Shown: positions 1 to 8,768 of the stretch, piece after piece
Layout of the letters: every line of letters starts with the position of its first letter
How positions within the stretch are numbered: the stretch's first letter is position 1
DNA from: Clostridium magnum DSM 2767
Lineage (GTDB): Bacteria > Bacillota > Clostridia > Clostridiales > Clostridiaceae
Length of the DNA: 64,000 nucleotides
Assembly: GCF_001623875.1 (NCBI RefSeq)
Contig: NZ_LWAE01000002.1
Coordinates: forward strand, 682,001 to 746,000
Direction of reading: 5' to 3'
Translations under genes and position numbers: made by a program
Notes under the pieces: generated by a model
What the model was told of the DNA's origin: nothing
The model's database searches: none
The model's input: the letters and a program-made list of their open reading frames with translations, nothing else

Positions 1-228
1 AAAAGATGCCAGTGCATTAATTTCACGCTTCTTAATAAAACCCATTAGAATTACTGCTATGCTCCATAACGCCGATAGTATTATTCCGGTAATTGTCATT
101 TTTGCCTTATCGAAAACAGTAAACAATATAACAGGAATAACTGCACTTATAATGAAGTCTTTGTTAAATATAGTTTTCAATAACCACTTATCTTTGCTTA
201 CATTTCTTGGAGCTAACTTTTCCGTTAT
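1..228 (-). CDS. VC0807-like membrane protein, 5' part, possibly with a lost start codon
   Basis: The minus strand from 228 to the window edge reads as one open frame of about 76 residues, with a lysine-rich start and two hydrophobic segments (around residues 26-40 and 46-62). It resembles the small integral-membrane VC0807 family as I remember it; that assignment is by memory of the family pattern only. A good ribosome site (AAAGGAG, 233-239) sits 5 nt before the first plausible codon, but that codon is ATA at 228-226, and an in-frame stop lies just upstream. Either ATA is used as a rare start or an ATG has mutated. The gene directly upstream on the same strand is a pseudogene, which favours decay. 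The 3' end lies outside the window. Confidence 0.5.
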   Translation of the reverse strand, partial: MTEKLAPRNVSKDKWLLKTIFNKDFIISAVIPVILFTVFDKAKMTITGIILSALWSIAVILMGFIKKREINALASF

Positions 229-246
229 AAAAGCTCCTTTCTAACT

Positions 247-724
247 TTAAGTCCAACTGCTGTTCGCATGCTTCATATAATCTTCATCGGAAAAAACATT
301 TTTATCAAGTATCTGCTGAGTTTCCGGTTTTATAAAACCTTCTTTTACTACTTCTTCTCCAGCACTTTCTAGAGCAGATAAAAGTGGGGCATAAATAGTC
401 TTTAGAGCATCATAACTATCAATATCCTTAAGCCCTCCTCCTTATGCCAGTAAAATAGCGCCTGCAAGATTTTATTTTGTCATAACCTTGAAAGTCTCAA
501 GTAACCCAGAAAAATTATAACGGTCAGGGAGCCCACAATTCGAAATCAAAACAGATTTAGCAGGAGTTTCCCTCTTATTACGTCTAGGGTGAGAGTACTG
601 ATCACCCACCTTAACTATTTCTCTATTATTTAACGGCAGCATGCGATCTATGAAATCTTTCTAATATGAACTCCGTATTTCCATTTGCTCCCCTTGGACT
701 TCCATTTACAACTAAAACTTTCAT
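247..724 (-). pseudogene. Flavodoxin-fold NAD(P)H-dependent FMN reductase, broken
   Basis: Translation from the ATG at 724 begins MKVLVVNGSPRGANGNTE, the typical start of NADPH-dependent FMN reductases and related flavodoxin-like oxidoreductases, where the GSPR stretch binds FMN phosphate. A strong GGGGG ribosome site lies at 732-736. The reading frame shifts near 660. The continuing frame (KDFIDRMLPL and on to the stop at 249-247) carries two internal TAA codons, at 474-472 and 444-442. The remaining C-terminal part reads coherently to the end. This is a recently inactivated gene rather than noise: most of the protein can still be reconstructed. It would have been cotranscribed with the gene that follows on the minus strand. 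Confidence 0.82.
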
Positions 725-957
725 TTTATATCCCCCAATCAATATATTTAAATGATTTTATTATTTATAAGTCTTTTGTCTCCCTATAGCAGGGGTTAGC
801 TGTAATTGTACTAGCACTGCTTTTTTAGGGGATAACTTGTCTGCTCATGGTTATTATTAATTAATACATACATCTTCTTAATCTGTACATACTATTTATT
901 AATTAATGCATTATTCACTTGGCCTAAAAAGTATGTAATAGAGGGGGGGAGTTCACA

Positions 958-2505
958 GTGGATTCTAATAATATTTCCGATTCAGACTATTGTGGTGATC
1001 AGAACACCAAAATATCCAAATCCATTGATGTTATTAAAAATAATTTACTTTATATATTTTCAGACTGTAGTGATTTTGTATATAGGGAAATTGAATTAAA
1101 AGAATCTGAGATAAGGATTGTCATAGCTTATACAAATGGTCTTGTAGATAATAACATAGTAAACACAGATATATTAAGACCTCTTACTGTTGAATTAAAG
1201 TTAAGCAGCTTAAGCAGTGAGCTTAGTAAAAATAATATTGTAAATGTACTAAAAAAACATCTGCTCAGTATAAGTGAGCTTCAGGAAACAGAAGACTTTA
1301 GAACATCAGTTCAGAGGATTCTCTCGGGATATGTGCTTTTATATATAGATGGTTTAGAAATAGCAGTCACTGCATCAGCGCAAGCATGGGCATCTAGGAG
1401 TGTAGGTCCACCGGATACAGAAGCAGTAGTAAGAGGACCTAGAGAAGGTTTTGTTGAAACTTTAAGAGTAAACACCTCTCTTCTTAGGAGAAAAATAAAA
1501 AATCCCAACTTAAAATTTGAAGAAATAGTATTGGGAGAACAAACTAATACCTCGATTTGTATCTGTTATATAAAGGGAATAGCTGATGAAAAAATTATTG
1601 AAACCGTAAGAAAACGACTAACTAGTATTAAGACTGACGCCATTTTAGAATCAGGTTATATTGAAGAGTTCATTGAGGATCATCCATTTTCTGTTTTTCC
1701 AACAATAGGTAATACAGAAAAGCCAGATATTGCTGCAGCAAAGCTTTTGGAAGGAAGAGTAGCTATACTTTGTGATGGAACCCCTTTTGTGTTGACCGTA
1801 CCATTTTTATTTTTAGAGCCGCTGCAATCTAGTGAAGACTATTACTCACGATCATATTTTGCCTCCTTAGTCAGAATACTAAGATTGATAGCTCTGCTAA
1901 TATCAATTATACTACCTGCTCTCTATGTTGCTTTAGTGGCTTTTCATCCAGATGTTATTCCCCTTAAGTTACTGTTAACTATGGCTGCATCAAAAGAAGG
2001 AATACCCTTCTCGCCACTTATTGAGTCACTTATTATGATAATTTCTTTCGAAATTTTAAGAGAAGCAGGTGTTAGAATGCCAAGACCGGTAGGGCAGGCT
2101 TTAAGTATAGTGGGGGCGCTAGTACTAGGAGATGCAGCTGTTAAATCTGGACTTGTCAGTAGTCCAATGGTCATAGTAACTGCATTAACGGCTATAACGA
2201 GCTTTATTACTCCTCCTTTTGGAGGTACTGTTCCTATACTTAGGATATTTGTACTGCTTGTGACTAATATTTTAGGCTTTATGGGACTTTTTCTTGCCAG
2301 TATTGCAATAATAATTCACTTATCCTCATTAAGATCCTTTGGTGTGCCTTATCTTAGTCCGCTATCACCTACAAACGTATCCGATTTAAAGGATGCATTT
2401 ATCAGAGTACCTATATGGGCAATGTCTATGAGACCGAAATCCTTAATGAGGCGTAGTAGCAATAAAAAACGAATGAAAATAGATACTAGAAAGAAAGTAG
2501 ATTAA
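958..2505 (+). CDS. GerA-family spore germinant receptor, A subunit
   Basis: This 515-residue protein has the GerA family layout: a soluble N-terminal half (about residues 1-290) and a C-terminal half with several membrane segments (about 300-470). Family signatures include SRSVGPPDTEAVVRGPREGF near residue 145 and PFGGTVPILR before the last helices. It is the A subunit of an inner-membrane germinant receptor in spores, working with the B and C subunits encoded downstream. The start is GTG at 958, preceded by a GGGGGGG ribosome site. It is the first gene of a four-gene operon, with 2 nt between it and the C subunit. The germinant cannot be read from sequence. Family assignment is firm. Confidence 0.95.
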   Translation: MDSNNISDSDYCGDQNTKISKSIDVIKNNLLYIFSDCSDFVYREIELKESEIRIVIAYTNGLVDNNIVNTDILRPLTVELKLSSLSSELSKNNIVNVLKKHLLSISELQETEDFRTSVQRILSGYVLLYIDGLEIAVTASAQAWASRSVGPPDTEAVVRGPREGFVETLRVNTSLLRRKIKNPNLKFEEIVLGEQTNTSICICYIKGIADEKIIETVRKRLTSIKTDAILESGYIEEFIEDHPFSVFPTIGNTEKPDIAAAKLLEGRVAILCDGTPFVLTVPFLFLEPLQSSEDYYSRSYFASLVRILRLIALLISIILPALYVALVAFHPDVIPLKLLLTMAASKEGIPFSPLIESLIMIISFEILREAGVRMPRPVGQALSIVGALVLGDAAVKSGLVSSPMVIVTALTAITSFITPPFGGTVPILRIFVLLVTNILGFMGLFLASIAIIIHLSSLRSFGVPYLSPLSPTNVSDLKDAFIRVPIWAMSMRPKSLMRRSSNKKRMKIDTRKKVD

Positions 2506-2507
2506 TT

Positions 2508-3692
2508 ATGAAATTAAAGAAATACTTACTCTATATGCTTACTATCTGTTTCACTATAAATTGTACAACAGGATGCTGGAATAATAGGGATTTAACAAAG
2601 CGATCCTTTGCTGTTGCTGTAGGAATAGATAAAAATGAAGAAAACAAAATCGAAGTGACAATGCAAGTGGTGAAGCCTCAGATGATAAAAGGAACTTCAG
2701 AAGGAGGTTTACGCAGTAAGGAGAATGCCGTGTGGACTTTGTCCAGCACAGGAGAAACTACCTTTGATGCAATACGAAATTTTTTAAAAATGGTAGATCG
2801 CAAGATATTTCTAACACATATACAAATTATTGTAATTGGAGAGAGGCTGGCAAGGGAAGGAGTAATGGAAACCTTAGATTTTTTTGAAAGGGATCAGGAA
2901 GCAAACTTTCAGTCCTTTGTGCTTGTAGCCAAAAATATAACAGCTAAAGAGATAATTAATGCAAAAACAGGTATAGGTCAGATTCCTGCTGTACATATTA
3001 CTGATACATTAAAAAATAATACTGCACTTTCAAAGACAAAGGATACTAAGTTATTTGATTTGATGAAAGATATTAGAAGTAGTGGCAAAAATGCAATTAT
3101 AGGTACAATAGAAACATCAAACAATAGGGGAGGGGCTTCAGTAGAAAATATGAAAATAGAAGGTACTGCTGCCTTTGAAAAGGATAAGATGATTGGTTGG
3201 CTTGATGCAAAGCAAACTAGAGGGATACTTTTTGCAGAGGATAAAGTAAAGAGTACGATTATTTATTTCTCTGATCCATCCAAGGAAGATAAAAAAGTTT
3301 CTATTGAAGTACTGCGTTCTGAAGGGAAAAAGTACACCACTGCAGCTAATGGTAAACCAGAATTTAATATTCAAATTAAATTGGATGGAAATATCGGAGA
3401 GCAGCAATCAGCTGAAGATTTAACAAAACCAAATAACCTTAAAATAATTGAATCAGAAACTTCAAAGATTATTGAAAGTGAGATACAGGATGTTGTAAGT
3501 TTTGCAAAGAAAGAACTTAAAAGTGATATATTTGGATTTGGTGAATTATTTCATAAAAAATATCCTGATGAGTGGAAGAAAATGAGTTCTAACTGGGATG
3601 AGGAGGGCTTTACAGAAGCAGAAATTAATATAGAAGTAACTGCAAAAATTCGTGGGTCAGGATATATTTCAAAACCAACAAAGCCTGAATAA
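2508..3692 (+). CDS. Ger(x)C-family germination lipoprotein, C subunit
   Basis: The 394-residue product starts with a lipoprotein signal peptide (residues 1-22) ending in a TTGC lipobox, so Cys23 should be lipidated. The mature protein opens with the WNNRDL motif typical of GerAC/GerKC proteins and contains the family's GIGQIPAVHI region near residue 165. C subunits are anchored to the outer face of the spore inner membrane and are needed for receptor function. The length matches the family (about 370-410). It starts 2 nt after the A subunit, indicating translational coupling. Gene order A-C-small-B is one of the arrangements seen in clostridia. Confidence 0.94.
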   Translation: MKLKKYLLYMLTICFTINCTTGCWNNRDLTKRSFAVAVGIDKNEENKIEVTMQVVKPQMIKGTSEGGLRSKENAVWTLSSTGETTFDAIRNFLKMVDRKIFLTHIQIIVIGERLAREGVMETLDFFERDQEANFQSFVLVAKNITAKEIINAKTGIGQIPAVHITDTLKNNTALSKTKDTKLFDLMKDIRSSGKNAIIGTIETSNNRGGASVENMKIEGTAAFEKDKMIGWLDAKQTRGILFAEDKVKSTIIYFSDPSKEDKKVSIEVLRSEGKKYTTAANGKPEFNIQIKLDGNIGEQQSAEDLTKPNNLKIIESETSKIIESEIQDVVSFAKKELKSDIFGFGELFHKKYPDEWKKMSSNWDEEGFTEAEINIEVTAKIRGSGYISKPTKPE

Positions 3693-3755
3693 AGTACAGC
3701 AGGTATTGAAGCACTTGTAGCTTATAATATGGCTGAAACAATAGAGGTAATGTTT

Positions 3756-3962
3756 ATGATAACTCTAATTATATTTATTTTCATAGTTATGGTGGCCTAT
3801 GATTTACCAGGATTATTAAAAACAAAGAAAAGAGCCAAAGCCATGGCCCTATATTTTATCATTGTATTTATAGGACTTACGCTGAGTATACTCCTTGTTA
3901 CTGACAAAGCACCGGTAAGTCCTTCTATTCTAATCGAAAAAATGGTTAAATCCATGTTTTAA
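3756..3962 (+). CDS. Small two-helix membrane protein within the ger operon
   Basis: Two hydrophobic segments (about residues 1-15 and 28-48 of a 68-residue product), joined by a basic loop with KTKKRAKA, form a small hairpin membrane protein. A start at 3756 is preferred over the upstream ATGs at 3729 and 3750 because AGAGG (3743-3747) lies 8 nt before it. It lies between the C and B receptor genes, 9 nt before the next start, so it is almost certainly made with the receptor. Small two-helix D subunits have been described for some Bacillus germinant receptors. This protein has the right size, topology and position to be an analogue, but no sequence signature proves it. Confidence 0.75.
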   Translation: MITLIIFIFIVMVAYDLPGLLKTKKRAKAMALYFIIVFIGLTLSILLVTDKAPVSPSILIEKMVKSMF

Positions 3963-3971
3963 GGAGATAAA

Positions 3972-5051
3972 ATGACTAGTGATAAAAAAATTTCGAAAAT
4001 TCAATTGTTTTTATTAATTATCGGCTTTTTATATTCTAATACAGTTATTATAAATCCTGTAAGAGAAGCGCTTCAGGATGCCTGGATTGCGTATATAATT
4101 GCATGGGCTGGAGGTTTTATTTCATTGAGCGTTTACCTGGTCATAGCTAAACTAAATCCATACAAAACACTGATACAAATATTAGTGGAGGTTTTCGGAA
4201 AAATAATAGGAAGTGGAGTAGCGGGATTATACATATGGTATTTCATTCATATGGCGGCAGTAGTATTAAGAGATTTTGGGGAATATATTATAACCACTGA
4301 ATTTCCAGAAACACCTATTGTATTTGTTATGGGTTCCTTTTGTTTGATAATTGCATTTGCACTTAGAAAAAGCATTGAGGTTATAGCAAGAACTAATGAA
4401 TTAATAATGCTTGTGTTACCCTTATTCATACTGTTCCTTATATTTGCAAATGTGCAAAGTTTTGAATTCAAAAATCTCCAGCCAGTTTTGGAGAAGGGGA
4501 TCACATTTGTCTTAAAGCCAGCCTTTAGCGCTTTTTCCTTCCCCTTTGCTGAACTTGTTGTTTTCCTGATGATTTTTCCATATTTAAATCAACAGGAAAA
4601 ACTTGCAAAGACTTCTTATTTGGCTTTTGCAGTTGGTGGGTTTTCTATATTTCTCTCTATCATGAAAGATTTTATAGTACTTGGTCCAGATATGGTTATG
4701 AGAACCTATTTTCCTCCTAATGTATCTGTAGAGCTTGTTCCTAATATAAGCCTTGTACCACTTATCTCGGCCAATCTGATGATCACCGGTGGCGTTAAAA
4801 TTGTTATTTCTGCATATGCCGCTATATCAGGTATAACTCAGCTTTTTAATCTAGATGATTCTAAAGTTTTGGTTTTTCCGATTATTTCCCTTATAGTTAT
4901 TTTGTCAGTTTGGTTGTATGATAACATATTTGATTCAATGAGATGGGGGGCAGAGATTTGGCCTTATTATTCTATTCCCTTTCAGATAGTTTTCCCCATA
5001 TTGATACTTATAATATCATTTGTCAGACATAGGAAAAGAAATTGCTTATAA
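3972..5051 (+). CDS. GerAB/GerKB-family spore germination permease, B subunit
   Basis: The 359-residue protein is almost entirely hydrophobic, with about ten predicted helices. It belongs to the endospore germination permease group of the amino acid-polyamine-organocation superfamily. Typical features are the IQLFLLIIGF start, the WIAYIIAWAGG segment near residue 37 and FPFAELVVFLMIFPYL near 195. In GerA-type receptors the B subunit is thought to bind the germinant. A ribosome site AAGGAG lies at 3961-3966, just after the previous stop. No clear terminator follows. The next 540 bases hold only a gene relic. Confidence 0.94.
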   Translation: MTSDKKISKIQLFLLIIGFLYSNTVIINPVREALQDAWIAYIIAWAGGFISLSVYLVIAKLNPYKTLIQILVEVFGKIIGSGVAGLYIWYFIHMAAVVLRDFGEYIITTEFPETPIVFVMGSFCLIIAFALRKSIEVIARTNELIMLVLPLFILFLIFANVQSFEFKNLQPVLEKGITFVLKPAFSAFSFPFAELVVFLMIFPYLNQQEKLAKTSYLAFAVGGFSIFLSIMKDFIVLGPDMVMRTYFPPNVSVELVPNISLVPLISANLMITGGVKIVISAYAAISGITQLFNLDDSKVLVFPIISLIVILSVWLYDNIFDSMRWGAEIWPYYSIPFQIVFPILILIISFVRHRKRNCL

Positions 5052-5201
5052 TCATTTTGTTTATGAAAAGGGACTGGTGTACGGAATACTGTCAGAAGAT
5101 TATGGTAGATTTTGCATAAGCTTCTTTTTTATAGCTTCAAAGAATGTCATCGGCAAAAGTCTTTTCAGGTTCACAAATTATCATTATGAATAAAGCAGAT
5201 A

Positions 5202-5477
5202 ATAGATAGAGATGTAGCACTACGGACAAAAATACCTTAAAATAGTATAAAAAATGCATCCCTAAGTGAAGAACAATGGCATCAAATTTCTAAAGAAGCA
5301 TCAAATCTTGCAAATTCCCCAATAAAGATTTACAATAAAATATTTACTTTAAACAATATTGCTGCAGAATGTAGAAAGCTAAAAATTAAAGAGGGTCTAT
5401 GCCTTGTAATTATTAACAAACTATCCTTTAAATGTAAAATGTATAGTCCTGATTATTGTTGCTATTGCAATTTATAA
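5202..5477 (+). pseudogene. Relic of replicative DNA helicase (DnaB-like)
   Basis: One frame of the otherwise empty 5052-5592 interval reads ALRTK, a stop, then a stretch matching the DnaB core: SLSEEQWHQISKEA, a spacer, then AAECRKLKIKEGLCLVIIN. In intact DnaB these correspond to the LRTG..L-E-DW region, the SPI-ID segment and the RRLK..GL-LIIIDYLQL Walker B region. The terminal IDYLQ is replaced by INKLS, the Walker A half is missing, and an in-frame TAA lies near 5238. Nothing else in the interval looks coding. It is probably a remnant of a duplicated or phage-type helicase gene. The match rests on recall of family motifs, not on an alignment search. Confidence 0.7.
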
Positions 5478-5553
5478 ATCATTTAAAATTGCTTAATGAA
5501 ATAAAATTGTTGTTTGAAAAATCAAAAAAAACTATTATTAGAAATAATTGTGT

Positions 5554-5559
5554 TATAAT
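5554..5559 (+). promoter_or_regulatory. Likely -10 element for the OPT transporter gene
   Basis: TATAAT lies 34 nt upstream of the OPT start, in a very A/T-rich stretch. No good -35 hexamer is visible at 17-bp spacing, so only the -10 is called. An AAGGAGG ribosome site (5578-5584) follows. Confidence 0.4.
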
Positions 5560-5592
5560 TATATCTGTAAAATATAAAAGGAGGTATCTCTT

Positions 5593-7515
5593 ATGGATAA
5601 TAAGTTATCTAAAGATGCATATGGTGGCGTAGCTGGCAAGGACTATGTTCCTTACATTTCCAGTGGTTCTAAATTTGGTGGAAACGTTGCCGTATTAGTA
5701 ATCGGTATTATTCTCGCTGCACTATTTGCAGCATCTACTGCCTATTCAGGTATGAAATCAGGGCTTACAGTTGCCGCTGGTATACCTGGTTCTATAATAG
5801 GTTCCGCATTTATAGCTATATTTGCTAAACAAAAAGGTATCCTTGGCAAAAACTTAGTTCAAGGTATGGCAAGTGGTGGAGAATCAATTGCCAGTGGTAT
5901 GATATTCGTTTTACCAGCAATTCTTTTAATAGGTTCAAAAGTATCTTTCTTAGAAGGTTTTGTTGTTGGTGTAGGTGGAGTTTTATTCGGTATAGGAGCG
6001 GCTTCACTTGTTTACAACTATTTAATAGTTGAAGAACATGGTAAATTAATGTACCCTGAGTCAATGGCTATATCTGAAACACTTGTTGCTTCAGAAGGTG
6101 CTGGAGAATCAATGAAGTACATGGGAATTGGATTCGGAATAGGTGGCGTTATAACTGTTATAACTAGTTCATTTTTAAATGTAGCTAACAACGTTATAAG
6201 CTATGTAAATGAGTCTTTCTACAAGTGGAAATTTGAAGTTGAAGTTAACCCGCTATTATTGGGTATAGGATTCATAGTTGGTATAGATGTTTCTTTAATG
6301 ATGTTTGCTGGTTCTATATTATCTAACTTCGGTATTATGCCTTTAATAGGTTACTTTGCTTCTCTTGGACAAGGCGGCGCAACTGTATGGAATAATCCTG
6401 ATGTTGCTATAAACGCTATGCAAGTTAAACATATAGCTGGTAGTTATGTAAAATATATCGGCGCTGGTATGATGCTTTCTGGTGGTTTAATAGGCGCTAT
6501 AAGGCTTATACCTACTATAATTTCTTCTGTAAAAGAAACTCTTAATGCTAAGTCTTCAAGTAGTGCTGGCAGCTCATCTGTTGGAAACTTAATAATACTT
6601 GGAGGTATAGTAGTAGGCTTCATAGGTGGTTTTATAGTATCTGATGGTAATATAATAATGGCAATAACTGCTGCTATTTTATCACTATTTTTATCATTAC
6701 TATTTGTTATAGTTTCTGGTCGTTTAACTGGTACCATAGGAACTTCAAACCTTCCTGTATCTGGTATGACTATAGCTTCTATAGTTGTTGTAACGTTATT
6801 ATTCGTTGTAATGGGATGGAAAACTCCAGAAGACAACAGATCATTACTTTTATTTGGTACATTTATAGTTACTGCTATATCTGCAGCAGGTGGTTACTGT
6901 CAATCACAAAAAGTTACTTTTGTAATTGGTGGCGACAAAAATGAAATGCAAAAATACTTTGCTGTAGCTGGTGTAGTTGGTGTTGTAGTAGTTACTGCTG
7001 TTATATTATTACTTTCTAACCAACTTGCAATGACTGGCGATGATGTACAATTTGCATTACCACAGGCTAATTTAATGTCAACATTAACTGCTGGTATAAT
7101 GTCAGGTAAATTACCTTGGGTTATGATAATTGTTGGTGCTGTTATGGGAATTGTTTTATTCATGTTAAACCTTCCTGTAATGACAGTAGCTATAGGATTC
7201 TACTTACCAATAGCTACAACTTCTATAATACTAATAGGTGCATTAGTTCGTCTGTTTGTAGAAAGATCTGCCAAATCAGAAAAAGAAAAAGAAGCTAAAG
7301 TTGCAAATGGTATAAGCTTATCTTCAGGTCTTGTTGCTGGTGGTTCAATAATAGGACTTATTGGTATAATGCTTCTAGAAGTATTTAAAGTTATAAAAGC
7401 ACATGAGCCAAGTGGATTTGCTGGTACTAATGGAATGGCAGTTGTAATATTAATTGTTTTAACAATAGCAACTATAATACCTATACTAAACAGCAAGGTG
7501 AAAGATGCTAAATAG
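5593..7515 (+). CDS. OPT-family oligopeptide transporter
   Basis: This 640-residue polytopic protein has about 14-16 hydrophobic segments and fits the OPT family of proton-coupled peptide or metal-chelate transporters. N-terminal hallmarks are the AALFAASTAYSGMKSGLTVAAG stretch (about residues 40-60) and IPGSIIGSA. The central NPDVAINAMQVKHIAGSYVKYIGAGMMLSGG (near 270-300) is also typical. It is a plasma-membrane importer; the substrate cannot be read from sequence. The start has AAGGAGGTATCTCTT in front. Its last 11 bases overlap the next gene, a PqqD-like protein, so the two are translationally coupled. Codon use is smooth and it looks native. Confidence 0.92.
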   Translation: MDNKLSKDAYGGVAGKDYVPYISSGSKFGGNVAVLVIGIILAALFAASTAYSGMKSGLTVAAGIPGSIIGSAFIAIFAKQKGILGKNLVQGMASGGESIASGMIFVLPAILLIGSKVSFLEGFVVGVGGVLFGIGAASLVYNYLIVEEHGKLMYPESMAISETLVASEGAGESMKYMGIGFGIGGVITVITSSFLNVANNVISYVNESFYKWKFEVEVNPLLLGIGFIVGIDVSLMMFAGSILSNFGIMPLIGYFASLGQGGATVWNNPDVAINAMQVKHIAGSYVKYIGAGMMLSGGLIGAIRLIPTIISSVKETLNAKSSSSAGSSSVGNLIILGGIVVGFIGGFIVSDGNIIMAITAAILSLFLSLLFVIVSGRLTGTIGTSNLPVSGMTIASIVVVTLLFVVMGWKTPEDNRSLLLFGTFIVTAISAAGGYCQSQKVTFVIGGDKNEMQKYFAVAGVVGVVVVTAVILLLSNQLAMTGDDVQFALPQANLMSTLTAGIMSGKLPWVMIIVGAVMGIVLFMLNLPVMTVAIGFYLPIATTSIILIGALVRLFVERSAKSEKEKEAKVANGISLSSGLVAGGSIIGLIGIMLLEVFKVIKAHEPSGFAGTNGMAVVILIVLTIATIIPILNSKVKDAK

Positions 7516-7855
7516 CAACGAAGATGTTTTAAAGATACTATTTAAAATCTCTGATAATTTAGAATATGAAGTAGATAAAGACGGTATTGTGACTATACTT
7601 GAAAAACAAGACCATAAGGTCCAAAGGTTCTTTAGAAAACTTAAATTTAGAATTCCAGAGTATAAAAAAATTTCAATGGACCAATATGGAAGTTTTGTGT
7701 TTTTACAGATAGATGGCAAGAAAACTGTAAAAGATATTGGAGAAAATCTAGAAGCAAAGTATGGTGATAAAGCTCACCCGCTTTATGAAAGATTACTGGT
7801 ATTCTTAAATCATATCGACGTTAATTGTCACTATATAGAAAAAATAAACTTCTAG
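7505..7855 (+). CDS. PqqD-like peptide-binding protein coupled to the OPT transporter
   Basis: The 116-residue product fits the PqqD fold: a leader-binding winged helix with the usual ...FVFLQIDGKKTVKDIGENL...HPLYERLLVFLNHI pattern (residues 62-106). PqqD proteins bind precursor peptides and hand them to radical-SAM maturases. No radical-SAM gene or precursor peptide is present nearby. Instead it overlaps the end of the OPT gene by 11 nt. This suggests it may bind a peptide moved by the transporter, or regulate it, but that is inference. A strong terminator follows directly. Family assignment is moderately sure from the motif pattern. Confidence 0.75.
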   Translation: MLNSNEDVLKILFKISDNLEYEVDKDGIVTILEKQDHKVQRFFRKLKFRIPEYKKISMDQYGSFVFLQIDGKKTVKDIGENLEAKYGDKAHPLYERLLVFLNHIDVNCHYIEKINF

Positions 7856-7858
7856 TAC

Positions 7859-7909
7859 AAAAAGAGAGCACTTCATTATAGTTTATATAATGATAGTTCT
7901 CTCTTTTTG
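7859..7909. terminator. Strong hairpin terminator, usable from both sides
   Basis: AAAAAGAGAG pairs with CTCTCTTTTT, and an inner ATTATA/TATAAT pairing adds stability. T-runs occur on both strands. It ends the OPT/PqqD operon and also shields it from the convergent MORN gene. Confidence 0.85.
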
Positions 7910-7949
7910 ATTAAATTATAAGCACAAAACGTCATGTGATTTACTGATT

Positions 7950-8492
7950 TTATTTTAAAAACTTATTATTTTCAAATTCTCCTATAGAAACCTCAGGATT
8001 TCCGTGGATATACATACCGCTGCCTTCTCTTATATCATCATTCCAATCCCCTATATACCTATCTCCATCTGCCCAGTTGTGAATACCTTTGCCATGGCGG
8101 GTATCACTCTTCCAATGGCCTATATAAGTTTCACCATCTGACCAGGTGAATATACCAAATCCGGTTTTTTCACCCATTTCCCACTGGCCTTCGTACTTGT
8201 CCCCATCTGGCCAAGTGTAAATACCATAACCATGCTGCATATCATCTTTCCATTGACCTATGTATTTTTCACCACAAGCCCAGGTAAAAGTACCTTGTCC
8301 ATTCATTTCATCATTTTCCCAATCTCCTACATACCTACTGCCATCCTTATAGAAATACGTGCCTTTACCGTGCATTTTACCATCTTTGCGTTCACCTACA
8401 TAATGACCGCCATGGACATGTACTGTAGTGTTTTGTTTAATATTTAATTTTACGTTGTTTAAAGCAAATGCAGTAATTTTAACTCTTTTCAT
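7950..8492 (-). CDS. MORN-repeat protein
   Basis: After a 25-residue lead the 180-residue protein is built from about six to seven MORN repeats of 23 residues (G-x-Y-x-G-x-W-x-x-x-x-x-x-G-x-G), with cores such as YVGDWENDEMNGQG, YIGQWKDDMQHGYG and YIGHWKSDTRHGKG. MORN repeats form an extended beta sheet used for protein or lipid contacts, and no enzymatic domain is attached. There is no signal peptide, so it should be cytoplasmic. The start has AGAGGAG upstream. A 14-bp inverted repeat (8533-8572) and a Fur-like box (8570-8588) lie upstream, which may tie expression to iron. The specific role is unknown. Confidence 0.88.
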   Translation of the reverse strand: MKRVKITAFALNNVKLNIKQNTTVHVHGGHYVGERKDGKMHGKGTYFYKDGSRYVGDWENDEMNGQGTFTWACGEKYIGQWKDDMQHGYGIYTWPDGDKYEGQWEMGEKTGFGIFTWSDGETYIGHWKSDTRHGKGIHNWADGDRYIGDWNDDIREGSGMYIHGNPEVSIGEFENNKFLK

Positions 8493-8532
8493 TCGTAACT
8501 CTCCTCTTTGTTATATATAATATATGTAATTA

Positions 8533-8572
8533 TTCTTTCTTATATTAAGGTAAGTTTCAATATAAGAAAGAA
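8533..8572. promoter_or_regulatory. Inverted repeat in the leader of the MORN gene
   Basis: A 14-bp arm at 8533-8546 is repeated inverted at 8559-8572 with a 12-nt loop. It lies upstream of the MORN gene on the minus strand. There is no long T-run on the exit side, so a leader hairpin or operator is more likely than a terminator. Confidence 0.5.
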
Positions 8573-8588
8573 AATGAAAATCATTATC
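8570..8588. promoter_or_regulatory. Fur-box-like site
   Basis: GAAAATGAAAATCATTATC matches 17 of 19 positions of the classical Fur consensus GATAATGATAATCATTATC. It lies about 80 bp upstream of the MORN gene and 260 bp upstream of the small gene at 8852. The match is read directly; function is inferred. Confidence 0.5.
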
Positions 8589-8768
8589 AACTAATCATGA
8601 TAAGTTGATTATATCATATAAAAGTTTATAGTGTATATTATTTATTAAATTTTGTGTCAAAAATATCTTTGAAGAGTGCATTACATAATCTTACAGCATT
8701 ATCTATTACAATGTTATGAGAATTGATATAACTAAGATTAAGCTGATTTACGTAATATTTATAATAAT

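Noticed and set aside
59-244. Open frame of 61 codons on the plus strand at the window start
   Set aside because: It is the shadow of the membrane-protein frame on the minus strand, which has a ribosome site and coherent hydrophobic pattern.
6444-7496. Long minus-strand open frames inside the OPT gene
   Set aside because: They are antisense shadows of a hydrophobic coding sequence, with no ribosome sites and no family pattern.
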